Part shown: positions 44,495 to 54,082 of the stretch, piece by piece | Position numbering within the stretch: the first letter of the stretch is position 1 | Layout: each line of letters opens with the position of its first letter | NCBI RefSeq assembly: GCF_018361265.1 | Contig: NZ_JAFLNH010000001.1 | Coordinates: 1,054,001 to 1,118,000, forward strand | Reading direction: 5' to 3' | Origin: Mycobacterium sp. SM1 | GTDB lineage: Bacteria > Actinomycetota > Actinomycetes > Mycobacteriales > Mycobacteriaceae | DNA: 64,000 bases | Notes under the pieces: model-generated | Told to the model about the DNA's origin: nothing | Databases searched by the model: none | What the model saw: only the letters and a program-made list of their open reading frames with translations | Made by a program: the position numbers and the translations under genes

Positions 44495-45474
44495 CACAAC
44501 CCGCTTCCGCATCGGCACTCGGCGCGACGGCAGAATCGGCGCGAAAAGCATTGCTGGCGTTGCGCGCCGAGATCGCCAAGGCCGTTGTCGGGCAGGATGC
44601 CGTGGTCAGCGGCCTGGTGATAGCGCTGTTATGCCGGGGCCACGTCCTGCTGGAAGGCGTTCCCGGAGTGGCGAAAACACTACTGGTTCGTGCCCTGGCC
44701 GCGGCCTTGCGGCTGGAGTTCAAACGGGTGCAATTCACCCCGGACCTGATGCCCGGCGATGTCACCGGTTCGCTGGTCTACGACGCACGCAGCGCCGCGT
44801 TCGTGTTCCGGGCCGGTCCGGTGTTCACCAATCTGATGCTGGCCGATGAGATCAACCGCACACCCCCCAAGACTCAGGCCGCGCTGCTGGAAGCCATGGA
44901 AGAGCGTCAGGTCAGCGTTGACGGTGAACCCAAAGCGCTGCCCGACCCGTTCATCGTCGCGGCCACCCAGAACCCGATCGAATACGAGGGCACCTATCAA
45001 TTGCCCGAGGCCCAACTCGACCGGTTCCTGCTCAAACTGACCGTGCCGCTGCCACCGCGAGACTCGGAGATCGCAATCCTGGGCCGGCATGCCCGCGGCT
45101 TCGACCCGCGCGACCTCTCCGCGATCAACCCGGTGGCCGGGCCCGCGGAGCTGGCCGCCGGCCGTGATGCGGTGGCACAGGTGCTGGTCGCCGACGAGGT
45201 GCTAGGTTACATCGTCGACATTGTCGCGGCCACTCGCGGCTCCCCCGCCCTGCGCCTGGGTGTTTCACCGCGCGGCGCTACCGCCGTGCTGGCCTCGGCC
45301 CGCTCGTGGGCATGGCTGTCTGGGCGTAATTATGTCACCCCGGACGACGTGAAGGCCATGGCGCGGCCAGCGCTGCGACACCGGGTGGTGCTGCGCCCGG
45401 AAGCCGAGCTCGAAGGTGCCACGGCCGACGGGATTCTCGAGGGAATCCTGGCCTCAGTTCCCGTGCCGCGCTAG
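44491..45474 (+). CDS. moxR2: MoxR-family AAA+ ATPase
   Basis: 327-aa MoxR chaperone-like ATPase. Walker A is GVPGVAKT, Walker B is MLADEINR and the sensor I segment is ATQNPIEYEGTYQLPEAQLDRF. MoxR proteins act with DUF58/VWA proteins in maturation of envelope or metal complexes, and the next gene is a DUF58 protein. GTG start overlapping the previous stop. Corresponds to MoxR2 (Rv3692). Confidence 0.92.
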   Translation: MTQPASASALGATAESARKALLALRAEIAKAVVGQDAVVSGLVIALLCRGHVLLEGVPGVAKTLLVRALAAALRLEFKRVQFTPDLMPGDVTGSLVYDARSAAFVFRAGPVFTNLMLADEINRTPPKTQAALLEAMEERQVSVDGEPKALPDPFIVAATQNPIEYEGTYQLPEAQLDRFLLKLTVPLPPRDSEIAILGRHARGFDPRDLSAINPVAGPAELAAGRDAVAQVLVADEVLGYIVDIVAATRGSPALRLGVSPRGATAVLASARSWAWLSGRNYVTPDDVKAMARPALRHRVVLRPEAELEGATADGILEGILASVPVPR

Positions 45475-46796
45475 TGATCATCACCGGGCGCACCGGACTT
45501 GCGGCGCTGATCGGCGTCCTTCCGATAGCTTTGTCACCTTGGCCAGCAACGTCTTTCGCTGCCCTGCTGATAGCGTTGGCGGCCGCGGTAACCCTCGACG
45601 CCGGATTAGCGGCCAGCACCCGCGAGTTACGGTTCACCAGGACAGGCCCTGCTATGGCCCGGCTTGGCGAGCCGGTGCGCGCCGGCCTGATAATCCACAA
45701 CGGCGGCCGGCGCAGGTTCCGCGGCCAGGTTCGTGACGCTTGGACACCCAGCGCGCGCGCCCATCCGCACATCCACGCCGTAGACATCCCCGCTGGGCAC
45801 AGCCTACGCGTCGACACCCAGCTGCGGCCGGCTCGCCGTGGCGACCAGCGTTCGGCCGCAGTCACTGCGCGCTCAATCGGCCCACTGGGGATGGCCGGGC
45901 GGCAACGCTCGCAACTCGTACCCGCCCAGCTCCGGGTGCTGCCGCCGTTCTTGTCCCGCAAGCACCTGCCGTCGCGGATGGCCAAACTGCGCGAGATCGA
46001 CGGCCTGTTGCCTACGCTGACCCGCGGGCAGGGCACCGAATTCGATTCACTGCGGCAGTATGTCGTCGGCGATGACGTCCGCTCGATCGACTGGCGCGCC
46101 ACCGCACGTCGCGCCGACGTCATGGTCCGCACCTGGCGGCCCGAACGAGACCGGCGCGTTGTCATCGTGCTCGACACCGGTCGCACGGCGGCGGGCCGCG
46201 TAGGTGTCGACCCCACCGCCGACGATCCTGCCGGCTGGCCCCGCCTGGACTGGTCAATGGACGCGGCGCTGCTGCTGGCCGCCCTCGCGTCACGAGCCGG
46301 CGACCATGTCGACTTTCTGGCCTACGATCGGGTCGCTCGCGCCGGTGTATTCGGCGCGTCACGCGCCGACGTTCTCCCCCAACTCGTCGAGGCGATGGCC
46401 ACGCTCCAACCGGCTCTCGTCGAACCGGATTGGCGTGCAATGGTGGCCACCATAATCCGGCGTGCCCGCAGGCGTGCGCTGGTGGTGGTGCTGACCGACC
46501 TCAACGCGACCGCACTCGAGGAAGGTCTGCTACCGGTGTTGCCGCAATTGACGGCCAGGCATCACGTTCTGCTGGCCGCGGTGGCCGACCCACGTGTCGA
46601 TGAACTGGCCGGTGGGCGAGCCGACGCCGCCGCGGTGTACGACGCGGCGGCAGCCGAACGGACCCGCATTGACCGGCAGGTGATCGCGTCGCGGCTGCAT
46701 CTCGGCGGGGTGGCGGTGGTCGATGCTGCGCCCACGGCACTCGCGCCGGCGCTGGCCGACCGCTACCTGGCGATGAAAGCCGCTGGGCGGCTTTGA
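45474..46796 (+). CDS. DUF58 domain membrane protein, Rv3693 type
   Basis: 440-aa protein with two N-terminal membrane helices (about 4-43), a beta-rich region and the DUF58 core GTEFDSLRQYVVGDDVRSID, followed by a VWA-like domain (VIVLDTGRTAAGRVG). Its GTG shares the last base of the moxR stop. It is expected to be the MoxR substrate-binding partner. Confidence 0.88.
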   Translation: MIITGRTGLAALIGVLPIALSPWPATSFAALLIALAAAVTLDAGLAASTRELRFTRTGPAMARLGEPVRAGLIIHNGGRRRFRGQVRDAWTPSARAHPHIHAVDIPAGHSLRVDTQLRPARRGDQRSAAVTARSIGPLGMAGRQRSQLVPAQLRVLPPFLSRKHLPSRMAKLREIDGLLPTLTRGQGTEFDSLRQYVVGDDVRSIDWRATARRADVMVRTWRPERDRRVVIVLDTGRTAAGRVGVDPTADDPAGWPRLDWSMDAALLLAALASRAGDHVDFLAYDRVARAGVFGASRADVLPQLVEAMATLQPALVEPDWRAMVATIIRRARRRALVVVLTDLNATALEEGLLPVLPQLTARHHVLLAAVADPRVDELAGGRADAAAVYDAAAAERTRIDRQVIASRLHLGGVAVVDAAPTALAPALADRYLAMKAAGRL

Positions 46797-46865
46797 GGTT
46801 CCACCGCCAAAGGCTCACACATTTTGCGTGGCCTGGTATGCATACCGTCGCCTCCGGCACGGTGT

Positions 46866-47858
46866 TTAGCTCGTCGGGATGACATCGGGCGCGTCCTCGA
46901 TATCGCCGGTTCTGCCGGCGCGCGCCGCCCGGCCCCCGAAGTAGACAACGTAGGACAAAAAGGCCACCTCCGCGATGACGCCGATGGCGACCCGAAGGAC
47001 CGTCGGTAGCGGTGACGGAGTCACCAGCGCCTCGATCAACCCCGATACCAGCAATACGGCCACCAGCCCCACAGCGACTGCGATCACGGCACGCCCCTGC
47101 TCGGCGAGCACCTGCCCGCGCGGGCGGTAACCGGGAGAGATCACCAACCATCCCAACCGCATTCCGGCGGCCGCCGCCAAGAACACCGCTGTCAGCTCGA
47201 GCAGCCCGTGCGGCGTGAGCAGGCCGAGCAAGATGGCACCCTTGCCGGCCTGAACCATCAAACCGGCGATGACTCCCAGATTGGCGGCGTTTTGCAACAG
47301 CACGAACGGGATCGGCACGCCCAGCAGGACGGCGAACGCGATGCACTTGGCGGCCACCCAGGAGTTGTTGACCCAAACCTGCAGGGCGAACGACCCGGCG
47401 GGATTCTCATGGTAGTAGGAGGCAAAGTCGTGGTTGACCAATTCGTCTATGTCGCTGGGTGCTCCGATAGTGGACTGCACCTCCGGGCTGCCGGCCACCC
47501 ACACGGCGATGAGCAATACAACGGTAAAAAACGCCACTGCCGTGGCCAGCCACCACCGCCACGCGCGATAGGCCACCACCGGGAAGGCCACCGTCCAGAA
47601 GCGGGTGAACGAAGCGGCCAGCGGGGCGTGCGCACCCGTGACCACCGCTCGGGCACGCGCAACCAGTGTCGAGAGCCGCCCAATCAACACCGGATCCGAC
47701 GATGCCGAGCGCAGCATCGACAGGTGAGTGGATACCCGTTGGTAGAGCTCGACCAGTTCGTCGACTTCGGCGCCGCTGAGCCGCCGACGGTTATCGATCA
47801 ACCGCTCGAGCCGATCCCACACGGCGCGGTGGGCCAGCACGAACGCGTCGACATCCAC
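46866..47858 (-). CDS. SpoIIM-family membrane protein, Rv3694c type
   Basis: 330-aa protein with a helical N-terminus and about five membrane helices, matching the stage II sporulation protein M superfamily of non-sporulating actinobacteria. Gene context with RDD, MoxR and DUF58 proteins is conserved. The GTG at 47858 is chosen because a TAGGCT -10 box lies seven bases upstream and the length equals the homologue. The frame stays open upstream through the 56-bp repeats, so a longer protein is formally possible but unlikely. Confidence 0.85.
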   Translation of the reverse strand: MDVDAFVLAHRAVWDRLERLIDNRRRLSGAEVDELVELYQRVSTHLSMLRSASSDPVLIGRLSTLVARARAVVTGAHAPLAASFTRFWTVAFPVVAYRAWRWWLATAVAFFTVVLLIAVWVAGSPEVQSTIGAPSDIDELVNHDFASYYHENPAGSFALQVWVNNSWVAAKCIAFAVLLGVPIPFVLLQNAANLGVIAGLMVQAGKGAILLGLLTPHGLLELTAVFLAAAAGMRLGWLVISPGYRPRGQVLAEQGRAVIAVAVGLVAVLLVSGLIEALVTPSPLPTVLRVAIGVIAEVAFLSYVVYFGGRAARAGRTGDIEDAPDVIPTS

Positions 47859-47865
47859 CCTGCGC

Positions 47866-47871
47866 AGCCTA
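47866..47871 (-). promoter_or_regulatory. -10 box of the SpoIIM-like gene (leaderless)
   Basis: TAGGCT on the minus strand, with a seven-base gap to GTG 47858. It abuts the repeat array. Confidence 0.6.
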
Positions 47872-47880
47872 CCGTGGCGG

Positions 47881-48096
47881 TCGCAAACTCGGCGCAGCCG
47901 AGGGCGGCGGGTCGCCACGCGACAAACCCGTGGCGATCGCAAACTCGGCGCAGCCGAGGGCGGCGGGTCGCCACGCGACAAACCCGTGGCGATCGCAAAC
48001 TCGGCGCAGCCGAGGGCGGCGGGTCGCCACGCGACAAACCCGTGGCGATCGCAAACTCGGCGCAGCCGAGGGCGGCGGGTCGCCACGCGACAAACC
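47881..48096. repeat. 56-bp tandem repeat, 3.9 copies, between divergent promoters
   Basis: Copies begin at 47881, 47937, 47993 and 48049; the last is cut after about 48 bp. Units look essentially identical. Each unit contains two hairpins, CTCGGC-gca-GCCGAG and GTCGC-cac-GCGAC. The array starts 10 bp from one -10 box and ends 4 bp before the other, so both -35 regions lie inside repeat copies. The unit is not a multiple of three. Confidence 0.95.
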
Positions 48097-48099
48097 AGG

Positions 48100-48105
48100 T
48101 AGCGT
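48100..48105 (+). promoter_or_regulatory. -10 box of the RDD gene (leaderless)
   Basis: TAGCGT with a seven-base gap to ATG 48113, immediately after the last repeat copy. Confidence 0.65.
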
Positions 48106-48112
48106 TTGCTGT

Positions 48113-49024
48113 ATGTCGGAGGTGGTGACCGGCGACGCCGTCGTGCTTGACGTGCGCATTGCGCAGCTGCCGGTGCGCGCGCTGGGCGCGCTGATCGACA
48201 TCGCGGTAATGATCGTGGGCTACCTGCTCGGTTTGATGCTGTGGGCGGCTACCCTGACCCGGTTTGACGACGCGCTTACCGCCGCCGTTCTGATCATCTA
48301 CACGGCAGTGGCGCTGGTTGGATACCCGCTGATTTTCGAAACGGCAACCCGGGGTCGCTCGATCGGCAAAATCGTGATGGGCTTGCGAGTCGTGTCCGAC
48401 GATGGGGGTCCGGAACGCTTCCGGCAGGCGCTGTTTCGCGCGCTGGCGTCGGTGGTGGAGATCTGGATGTTAGCGGGGAGTCCGGCGGTGATCTGCAGTC
48501 TATTGTCGCCGAAAGCCAAACGTATCGGCGACATCTTCGCCGGCACGGTGGTGATCAACGAACGCGGTCCACGGTTGGGCCCGGCCCCGGAGATGCCGCC
48601 GTCGCTGGCATGGTGGGCATCCTCGCTGCAGTTGTCCGGCCTGAGCGCGCGCCAAGCCGAGGTTGCGCGCCAGTTCCTTTCGCGGGCACCACAACTCGAC
48701 CCAAAGTTGCGCGAGCAAATGGCCTATCGGATCGCCGGCGATGTACTGGCCCGCATCGCGCCACCGCCACCGCCGGGTACTCCACCGCAACTGATGCTGG
48801 CCGCCGTACTCGCCGAGCGGCACCGCCGCGAGCTGGCGCGCCTGCGGCCGCCACCTACCGGGCCCGCCGCTTGGCCACCTGCCCCGCAGGCGCCGTGGCC
48901 ACCGTCCAGCGCACCCGTTGCTTGGCCTTCGCCGGCGCAGTTGCCACCCCCCGCGCAACCCCCGCCAATGCAGCCGCAGCACGCTCCACCGCCCAGCGGT
49001 GGTGGGGCCTTCCCGCGTCGTTAA
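48113..49024 (+). CDS. RDD-family membrane protein, Rv3695 type
   Basis: 303-aa protein. The RDD domain (about 15-155) starts with RALGALIDIAVMIVGYLLGL and includes FETATRGRSIGKIVMGLRVV, with three membrane helices. A helical region and a Pro/Gln-rich C-terminal tail (about 245-303) follow. Function unknown; RDD proteins are sometimes transporters or scaffolds. Conserved neighbour of the SpoIIM and MoxR genes. Confidence 0.85.
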   Translation: MSEVVTGDAVVLDVRIAQLPVRALGALIDIAVMIVGYLLGLMLWAATLTRFDDALTAAVLIIYTAVALVGYPLIFETATRGRSIGKIVMGLRVVSDDGGPERFRQALFRALASVVEIWMLAGSPAVICSLLSPKAKRIGDIFAGTVVINERGPRLGPAPEMPPSLAWWASSLQLSGLSARQAEVARQFLSRAPQLDPKLREQMAYRIAGDVLARIAPPPPPGTPPQLMLAAVLAERHRRELARLRPPPTGPAAWPPAPQAPWPPSSAPVAWPSPAQLPPPAQPPPMQPQHAPPPSGGGAFPRR

Positions 49025-49077
49025 GCCGCGGGAACAGAGACGGGAACAGTCACGGGAACAGACGAATAGACAATGTC

Positions 49078-49104
49078 ACATCCTCGCCGTGGCAGCGAGG
49101 ATGT
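49078..49104. terminator. Bidirectional terminator between the RDD gene and glpK
   Basis: Perfect 10-bp stem ACATCCTCGC / GCGAGGATGT with a 7-nt loop between convergent genes. Three CGGGAACAG repeats precede it (49029-49064). Confidence 0.65.
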
Positions 49105-49162
49105 CGAGGCCGCTGCGCCGCCAGCATCGCCATCGCGCTGCACGTAATGGCGGCGCACCGCA

Positions 49163-50680
49163 TCAGGACACGTCGACCCAGTTCAGTGTGCGTTGCACCG
49201 CTTTGCGCCAGCCCGTGTATCCGGCGGCGCGCTGCTCGGCGGTCCACGTCGGCCTCCACCGCTTGCCCTCCTGCCAGTTAGCCCGCAGGTCGTCCGGGTC
49301 CGCCCAGAACCCGACCGCAAGGCCCGCCGCGTAGGCGGCGCCCAGAGCGGTGGTCTCGGTGACCCTCGGTCGCACCACCTGCACCCCGAGCACATCGGCC
49401 TGAATCTGCATGCACAAGTCGTTGGCGGTGACGCCGCCGTCGACCTTCAAAACCTCAAGGCGAACACCAGAATCTGCTTCCATCGCGTCGGCTACATCAC
49501 GACTTTGGTAGCAGATCGCCTCCAGCGTCGCGCGCGCCAGGTGCGCATTCGTGTTGTAGCGCGAAAGGCCCACGATCGCACCACGGGCATCGGATCGCCA
49601 GTACGGAGCAAACAAACCGGAAAATGCGGGAACAAAATATATTCCACCGTTGTCCTCGACCTGACTGGCCAACATTTCGCTTTGAGCCGCACTGCTGATG
49701 ATTCCGAGCTGATCACGAAGCCACTGCACCGCAGATCCGGTTACCGCTATCGAACCTTCCAGAGCATAAACGGGTTTCGCGTCACCGAATTGGTAGCAGA
49801 CGGTGGTCAGCAGTCCATTGCGTGACCGCACGATCTTCTCGCCGGTGTTGAGCAGCAGGAAATTACCGGTTCCGTAGGTATTTTTCGCGTCTCCCGGGGC
49901 CAGACATACCTGGCCAACCATCGCCGCGTGCTGGTCGCCAACGATTCCACTGATTGGCACCTCGCCGCCAACAGGCCCGGATTTCAGCGTAATCCCGTAG
50001 GGTTGCCGCGGCGACGACGGCGCGATCGCCGGCAGCATCTGCCGGGGAACACCGAAAAACGACAGCAGTTCATCGTCCCAGTCCAGGGTTTCCAGGTTCA
50101 TCAGCATGGTCCTGCTAGCGTTGGTGACATCGGTGACATGTACCCCGCCGCGCGGACCACCCGTCAGGTTCCACAGCACCCAGGTGTCGGCGGTGCCGAA
50201 CAGGGCGTCACCGCGTTCGGCAGCCTGACGCACCCCATCGACGTTCTCCAGAATCCACTGCAATTTCCCGCCCGAGAAATAGGTCGCCGGCGGCAGGCCC
50301 GCCTTGCGGCGGATCACTTCTCCGCGGCCGTCGCGATCCAGAGCTGCCGCAATGCGGTCGGTGCGGGTGTCCTGCCAAACGATCGCATTGCAATAAGGCC
50401 GTCCGGTGTGCCTGTCCCACACCAGCGTAGTCTCACGTTGGTTCGTAATGCCCAGTGCAGCAATATCTTTAGCCGATAAATTACCGGAATTCAGCACCGA
50501 CATCACCGCTGACCCGGTGCGCTCCCAGATCTCGACGGGGCTGTGCTCGACCCAGCCCGCGCGCGGCAGGATCTGCTGGTGCTCGAGCTGATGGCGGGCC
50601 ACTTCGGTGCCACTGTGATCGAAGATCATGCAGCGGGTGCTGGTGGTGCCCTGGTCGATGGAGGCGACGAACTCGGCCAA
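49163..50680 (-). CDS. glpK: Glycerol kinase
   Basis: 505-aa FGGY carbohydrate kinase phosphorylating glycerol to glycerol 3-phosphate in the cytosol. N-terminal phosphate loop [12 protein letters not shown] signatures [16 protein letters not shown] and [20 protein letters not shown], and substrate region [16 protein letters not shown] start with GGAGAGGA upstream. Corresponds to Rv3696c. Confidence 0.95.
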   Translation of the reverse strand: MAEFVASIDQGTTSTRCMIFDHSGTEVARHQLEHQQILPRAGWVEHSPVEIWERTGSAVMSVLNSGNLSAKDIAALGITNQRETTLVWDRHTGRPYCNAIVWQDTRTDRIAAALDRDGRGEVIRRKAGLPPATYFSGGKLQWILENVDGVRQAAERGDALFGTADTWVLWNLTGGPRGGVHVTDVTNASRTMLMNLETLDWDDELLSFFGVPRQMLPAIAPSSPRQPYGITLKSGPVGGEVPISGIVGDQHAAMVGQVCLAPGDAKNTYGTGNFLLLNTGEKIVRSRNGLLTTVCYQFGDAKPVYALEGSIAVTGSAVQWLRDQLGIISSAAQSEMLASQVEDNGGIYFVPAFSGLFAPYWRSDARGAIVGLSRYNTNAHLARATLEAICYQSRDVADAMEADSGVRLEVLKVDGGVTANDLCMQIQADVLGVQVVRPRVTETTALGAAYAAGLAVGFWADPDDLRANWQEGKRWRPTWTAEQRAAGYTGWRKAVQRTLNWVDVS

Positions 50681-50860
50681 CTGTTCCTCTCCTTCGGGTG
50701 ACGGGGCTCACTGCATGCAATCGTCCATCATGGCCCAGGTGGTGGCGTGAACCACCCGAAGGGTTGGCGCCGGCCGTGACGCGTTGCGTCCATCGCAACG
50801 GTGAGGTCAAAGGTGGCACCCCGGTTGCGTAGCCGCCGGTGAAGCTGTTGCATCGACGGT

Positions 50861-52339
50861 GTGGGCGAGAAAGTCAAGCGCACCAGCTACAACGACGCGC
50901 ACCGCGAGGAATACCGGCGCAAGCTGCAGCTGTGTGTGGACGTCTTCGAGACCATGCTCTCGCAATCCAGCTTCGAGGTCGATCGCCCGCTTACCGGCAT
51001 GGAAATCGAATGCCACCTCGTTGACGCCCACTATCAGCCCGCCATGTCGAATCAACGGGTGCTGGCCGCTATCGCCGACCCGGCCTACCAGACCGAATTA
51101 GGCGCCTACAACATCGAATTCAATGTGCCACCCCGGCCCCTTGATGGACATGCCAGCCTGGAACTGGAAGCCGACATCCGTGCCAGCCTGAATGCCGCCG
51201 AGGCCAAGGCCAATGCCGGCGGAGCCCATACCGTGCTGATCGGCATCCTGCCCACACTGATGCCCGAACACCTGACCGGGGAGTGGATGAGCGAGTCGGC
51301 ACGCTACCGGGCACTCAACGACGCCGTGTTCGCCGCCCGCGGGGAGGACATCCACATCGACATCGGCGGCCCGGAGCCCCTAAGTTTGCACTCCACGTCC
51401 ATCGCTCCTGAATCCGCTTGCACCAGCATGCAATTACATCTTCAGGTGTCTCCTGATGATTTCGCCGGCAAGTGGAACGCCGCGCAAGCGCTGGCTGGGC
51501 CGCAGCTGGCGTTGGCCGCAAACTCGCCGTACTTCTTCGGACACCGGCTATGGGCCGAAACCCGCGTCGAACTGTTTACCCAGGCCACCGACACCCGCCC
51601 GGAGGTGCTGAAGGCGCAAGGCGTGCGACCGCGGGTGTGGTTCGGTGAGCGCTGGATTACCTCCATCCTCGACCTGTTTGACGAGAACATCCGGTACTTC
51701 CCGTCGCTGCTGCCCGAGATGTCCGACGAGGATCCGGTCGCCGAGCTGGCCGCCGGACGCGCCCCGCAACTACCGGAGCTGCGCCTGCACAACGGCACCG
51801 TCTACCGGTGGAACCGCCCGGTATACGACGTCGTCGATGGGCGTCCGCATCTGCGGGTGGAAAACCGGGTGCTGCCCGCCGGACCTACCGTCATCGACAT
51901 GCTGGCGAATTCGGCCTTCTACTACGGCATGCTGCGCGCCCTGTCCGAGGAGGAGCGCCCGCTGTGGGCCACGATGAGTTTCGGAGCCGCCCAGGCTAAT
52001 TTCCTCGAATCCGCGCGCCGCGGTCTGGGTGCCCGGCTGTACTGGCCGGGTCTTGGGGAGATGGCGGCAAAGGAGTTGGTGCTGCGGCAGTTGCTGCCGA
52101 TGGCCGACGAGGGCCTGCGACGGTGGGGTGTTGCCGTCGAGATGCGAGACCGTTTCCTCGGTGTCATCGAGGGCCGCGCAAGGACCGGCCGCACCGGCGC
52201 CGACTGGCAGGTGTCCACCGTGGGCGCCCTGCAAGAGCGCGGGATGACGCGGCTCGCAGCGCTGGCCGAGATGCTGCGACGGTACTGCGAGCGCATGCAC
52301 ACCAACGAGCCGGTACATACCTGGGAGGTGGCGGCGTAG
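50861..52339 (+). CDS. Glutamate-cysteine ligase-family protein, Rv3698 type
   Basis: 492-aa GCS2-like carboxylate-amine ligase. TGMEIECHLVD near residue 46 supplies the metal/ATP acidic residues, AYNIEFNVPPRPL follows, and LHLQVSPDDFAGKWNAAQAL with HRLWAETRVELF lies in the middle. Substrates unknown; the family joins a carboxylate and an amine using ATP. GTG start. It is convergent with the egt operon, and EgtA in that operon is a distant relative of the same fold. Confidence 0.82.
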   Translation: MGEKVKRTSYNDAHREEYRRKLQLCVDVFETMLSQSSFEVDRPLTGMEIECHLVDAHYQPAMSNQRVLAAIADPAYQTELGAYNIEFNVPPRPLDGHASLELEADIRASLNAAEAKANAGGAHTVLIGILPTLMPEHLTGEWMSESARYRALNDAVFAARGEDIHIDIGGPEPLSLHSTSIAPESACTSMQLHLQVSPDDFAGKWNAAQALAGPQLALAANSPYFFGHRLWAETRVELFTQATDTRPEVLKAQGVRPRVWFGERWITSILDLFDENIRYFPSLLPEMSDEDPVAELAAGRAPQLPELRLHNGTVYRWNRPVYDVVDGRPHLRVENRVLPAGPTVIDMLANSAFYYGMLRALSEEERPLWATMSFGAAQANFLESARRGLGARLYWPGLGEMAAKELVLRQLLPMADEGLRRWGVAVEMRDRFLGVIEGRARTGRTGADWQVSTVGALQERGMTRLAALAEMLRRYCERMHTNEPVHTWEVAA

Positions 52340-52369
52340 GCGGGCCCCAAAACGTCATGCGCACCGGCA

Positions 52370-52390
52370 CCGCGGCCATTAAGGCCGCGG
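52370..52390. terminator. Terminator between the ligase-like gene and egtD
   Basis: Perfect 8-bp stem CCGCGGCC / GGCCGCGG, 5-nt loop, in the 82-bp gap between convergent genes. Confidence 0.5.
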
Positions 52391-52421
52391 CGAGGGCCGA
52401 GCGAGACACGGCCACAGGAGC

Positions 52422-53387
52422 TCATTTGACCGCCAGTGACACCCCGAAGTCGCCGGCGGCATCGGTCCACCAGCGAGTCTGACGCAGTCCCGCCGCGGCC
52501 AGCTCTGCGGACACCGCCTCGGGCCGGAACTTACACGACACCTCGGTGAGCATCTCCTCACCCACGGCGAACTCGACGGTGAGGTTCAAAGCCCTCACCC
52601 GAACTTGCTGCGGCGTGTCTGTGCGCAGCCACATCTCGACGCGCTCTTCGGTGGCGTTCCAGCGTGCGACATGTTGATAGGCGCCGATGTCAAAATCGGC
52701 GTCAAGTTCGCGGTTTATGACGGCAAGCACGTTGCGGTTGAACCGGGCGGTCACCCCCGCGGCGTCGTCATAGGCCCGCAGCAGCCGGTTGGCGTCCTTG
52801 ACCAGGTCGGTGCCGAGCAGCAGGCTGTCCCCGGGGCGCAATACAGCGGTCAGCGTCGCCAGGAAGTCCGCACGGGGTCCCGGCGTGAGGTTGCCGATCG
52901 TGGAACCTAAAAACACGAACAGCCGGCGGCCACCGCCGGGAATCTTTTCCAGATGTTTCTCAAAATCCCCACAGACGGCGTCGATTTCGATATTCGGGTA
53001 GTCGCGTGCGATGGCGGTCGCGGTGGCCTCAAGCATACGCGCGTCGACATCGAACGGCACAAAGCGCCGCAGCGATCCACACTCGAGCAGCGCGTTCAGC
53101 AGTATGCGGGTTTTCTCCGACGTGCCGCTGCCCAGCTCGACCAGGGTGTCGGCTCCGCTGATGGCGGCGACTTCCGCTGAACGGGCACGCAGGATTTCGG
53201 CCTCCGTGCGTGTCGGGTAATACTCCGGCAACCGAGTTATCTGGTTGAACAGCTCGCTGCCGACGGAATCGTAAAACCATTTGGGCGGGAGCGACTTCGG
53301 TGTTTTAAGCAGACCTTCGGACACGTCGCGGCACAGTGCGCGATACGCCGAGTCGGCGCCCAGATGATTCGACAGCGACAGCGTCAT
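52422..53387 (-). CDS. egtD: Histidine N-alpha-methyltransferase
   Basis: 321-aa SAM-dependent enzyme that trimethylates histidine to hercynine, the first step of ergothioneine synthesis. SAM motif [26 protein letters not shown] and [20 protein letters not shown] contribute to SAM and histidine binding, and NREL...FDIGAYQH is the substrate lid. The ATG overlaps the egtC stop (ATGA). No egtE follows before the converging gene. Confidence 0.95.
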   Translation of the reverse strand: MTLSLSNHLGADSAYRALCRDVSEGLLKTPKSLPPKWFYDSVGSELFNQITRLPEYYPTRTEAEILRARSAEVAAISGADTLVELGSGTSEKTRILLNALLECGSLRRFVPFDVDARMLEATATAIARDYPNIEIDAVCGDFEKHLEKIPGGGRRLFVFLGSTIGNLTPGPRADFLATLTAVLRPGDSLLLGTDLVKDANRLLRAYDDAAGVTARFNRNVLAVINRELDADFDIGAYQHVARWNATEERVEMWLRTDTPQQVRVRALNLTVEFAVGEEMLTEVSCKFRPEAVSAELAAAGLRQTRWWTDAAGDFGVSLAVK

Positions 53388-54082
53388 CGGGATCCTCTCC
53401 CGTCCAACGTGGTCACCGTGACGCGTTGCGTGGTGACCTCGACGAGGCAACGGTCCGGCACGTCCTCCCATTCGGCGTCATCATCGTAGGGCTCGCTGGC
53501 AAGCACCACGCCGTCGTCGCGACGCAGAATCGACAGCGTGTCTCCCCACGTGGTTGCCAGCATCCGAGAACCATTTGCTGCCAATATGTTTAACCGAGAA
53601 TTTCGATCAGCAGCCCCGACTTGCCGAATGGTTTCCGCTAGCTCGTCCAGACCGCGTGAGAAGATCAGAGCCGCTAATAGCGCACTGTCGCATATAGATT
53701 CGGGCATCGTCGTAGTCCGCAGCACTGCCCGGTCGACGATTCCGTTGTGTGCCAGTAGCCAAACACCGTCGGTGAACGGCGCGGTGGCGCTGGGCTCGAT
53801 CGGCATCCCTGCGCTCGCCGAGCGCACCGACGCGACCACGCACCGGCTGCGCAACGCGGGTGCAACCGAGGCGAACGACGCGTCACCCCACAGCGGTGCG
53901 GTGCTGCGCCAGCGCCGCGGCGTGCTCCCGTCGAAAAACCCCACTCCCCACCCGTCGGCGTTGAGCATGCCGTGCTTTTGCCGGCGCGGCGCATAGGACT
54001 GCACCAGCAGACCCTGTGGCGGATCCAAGACCAGCGAGGAGATGCTGACCTCCCGGCCAAGCCACCCCAAATGCCGACACAT
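53384..54082 (-). CDS. egtC: Gamma-glutamyl hercynylcysteine sulfoxide amidohydrolase
   Basis: 232-aa class II glutamine amidotransferase-like (Ntn) hydrolase. Cys2 directly after the initiator Met (MCRHLGWLG) becomes the catalytic N-terminal nucleophile. [12 protein letters not shown] and LLAHNGIVD are family motifs. It removes the gamma-glutamyl group in ergothioneine synthesis. Its ATG overlaps the egtB stop by one base (TGATG). Confidence 0.94.
   Translation of the reverse strand: MCRHLGWLGREVSISSLVLDPPQGLLVQSYAPRRQKHGMLNADGWGVGFFDGSTPRRWRSTAPLWGDASFASVAPALRSRCVVASVRSASAGMPIEPSATAPFTDGVWLLAHNGIVDRAVLRTTTMPESICDSALLAALIFSRGLDELAETIRQVGAADRNSRLNILAANGSRMLATTWGDTLSILRRDDGVVLASEPYDDDAEWEDVPDRCLVEVTTQRVTVTTLDGRGSR

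Noticed and set aside
47881..48096. CRISPR array
   Set aside because: Units are head-to-tail with no variable spacers and there are no cas genes nearby; it is a plain tandem repeat.
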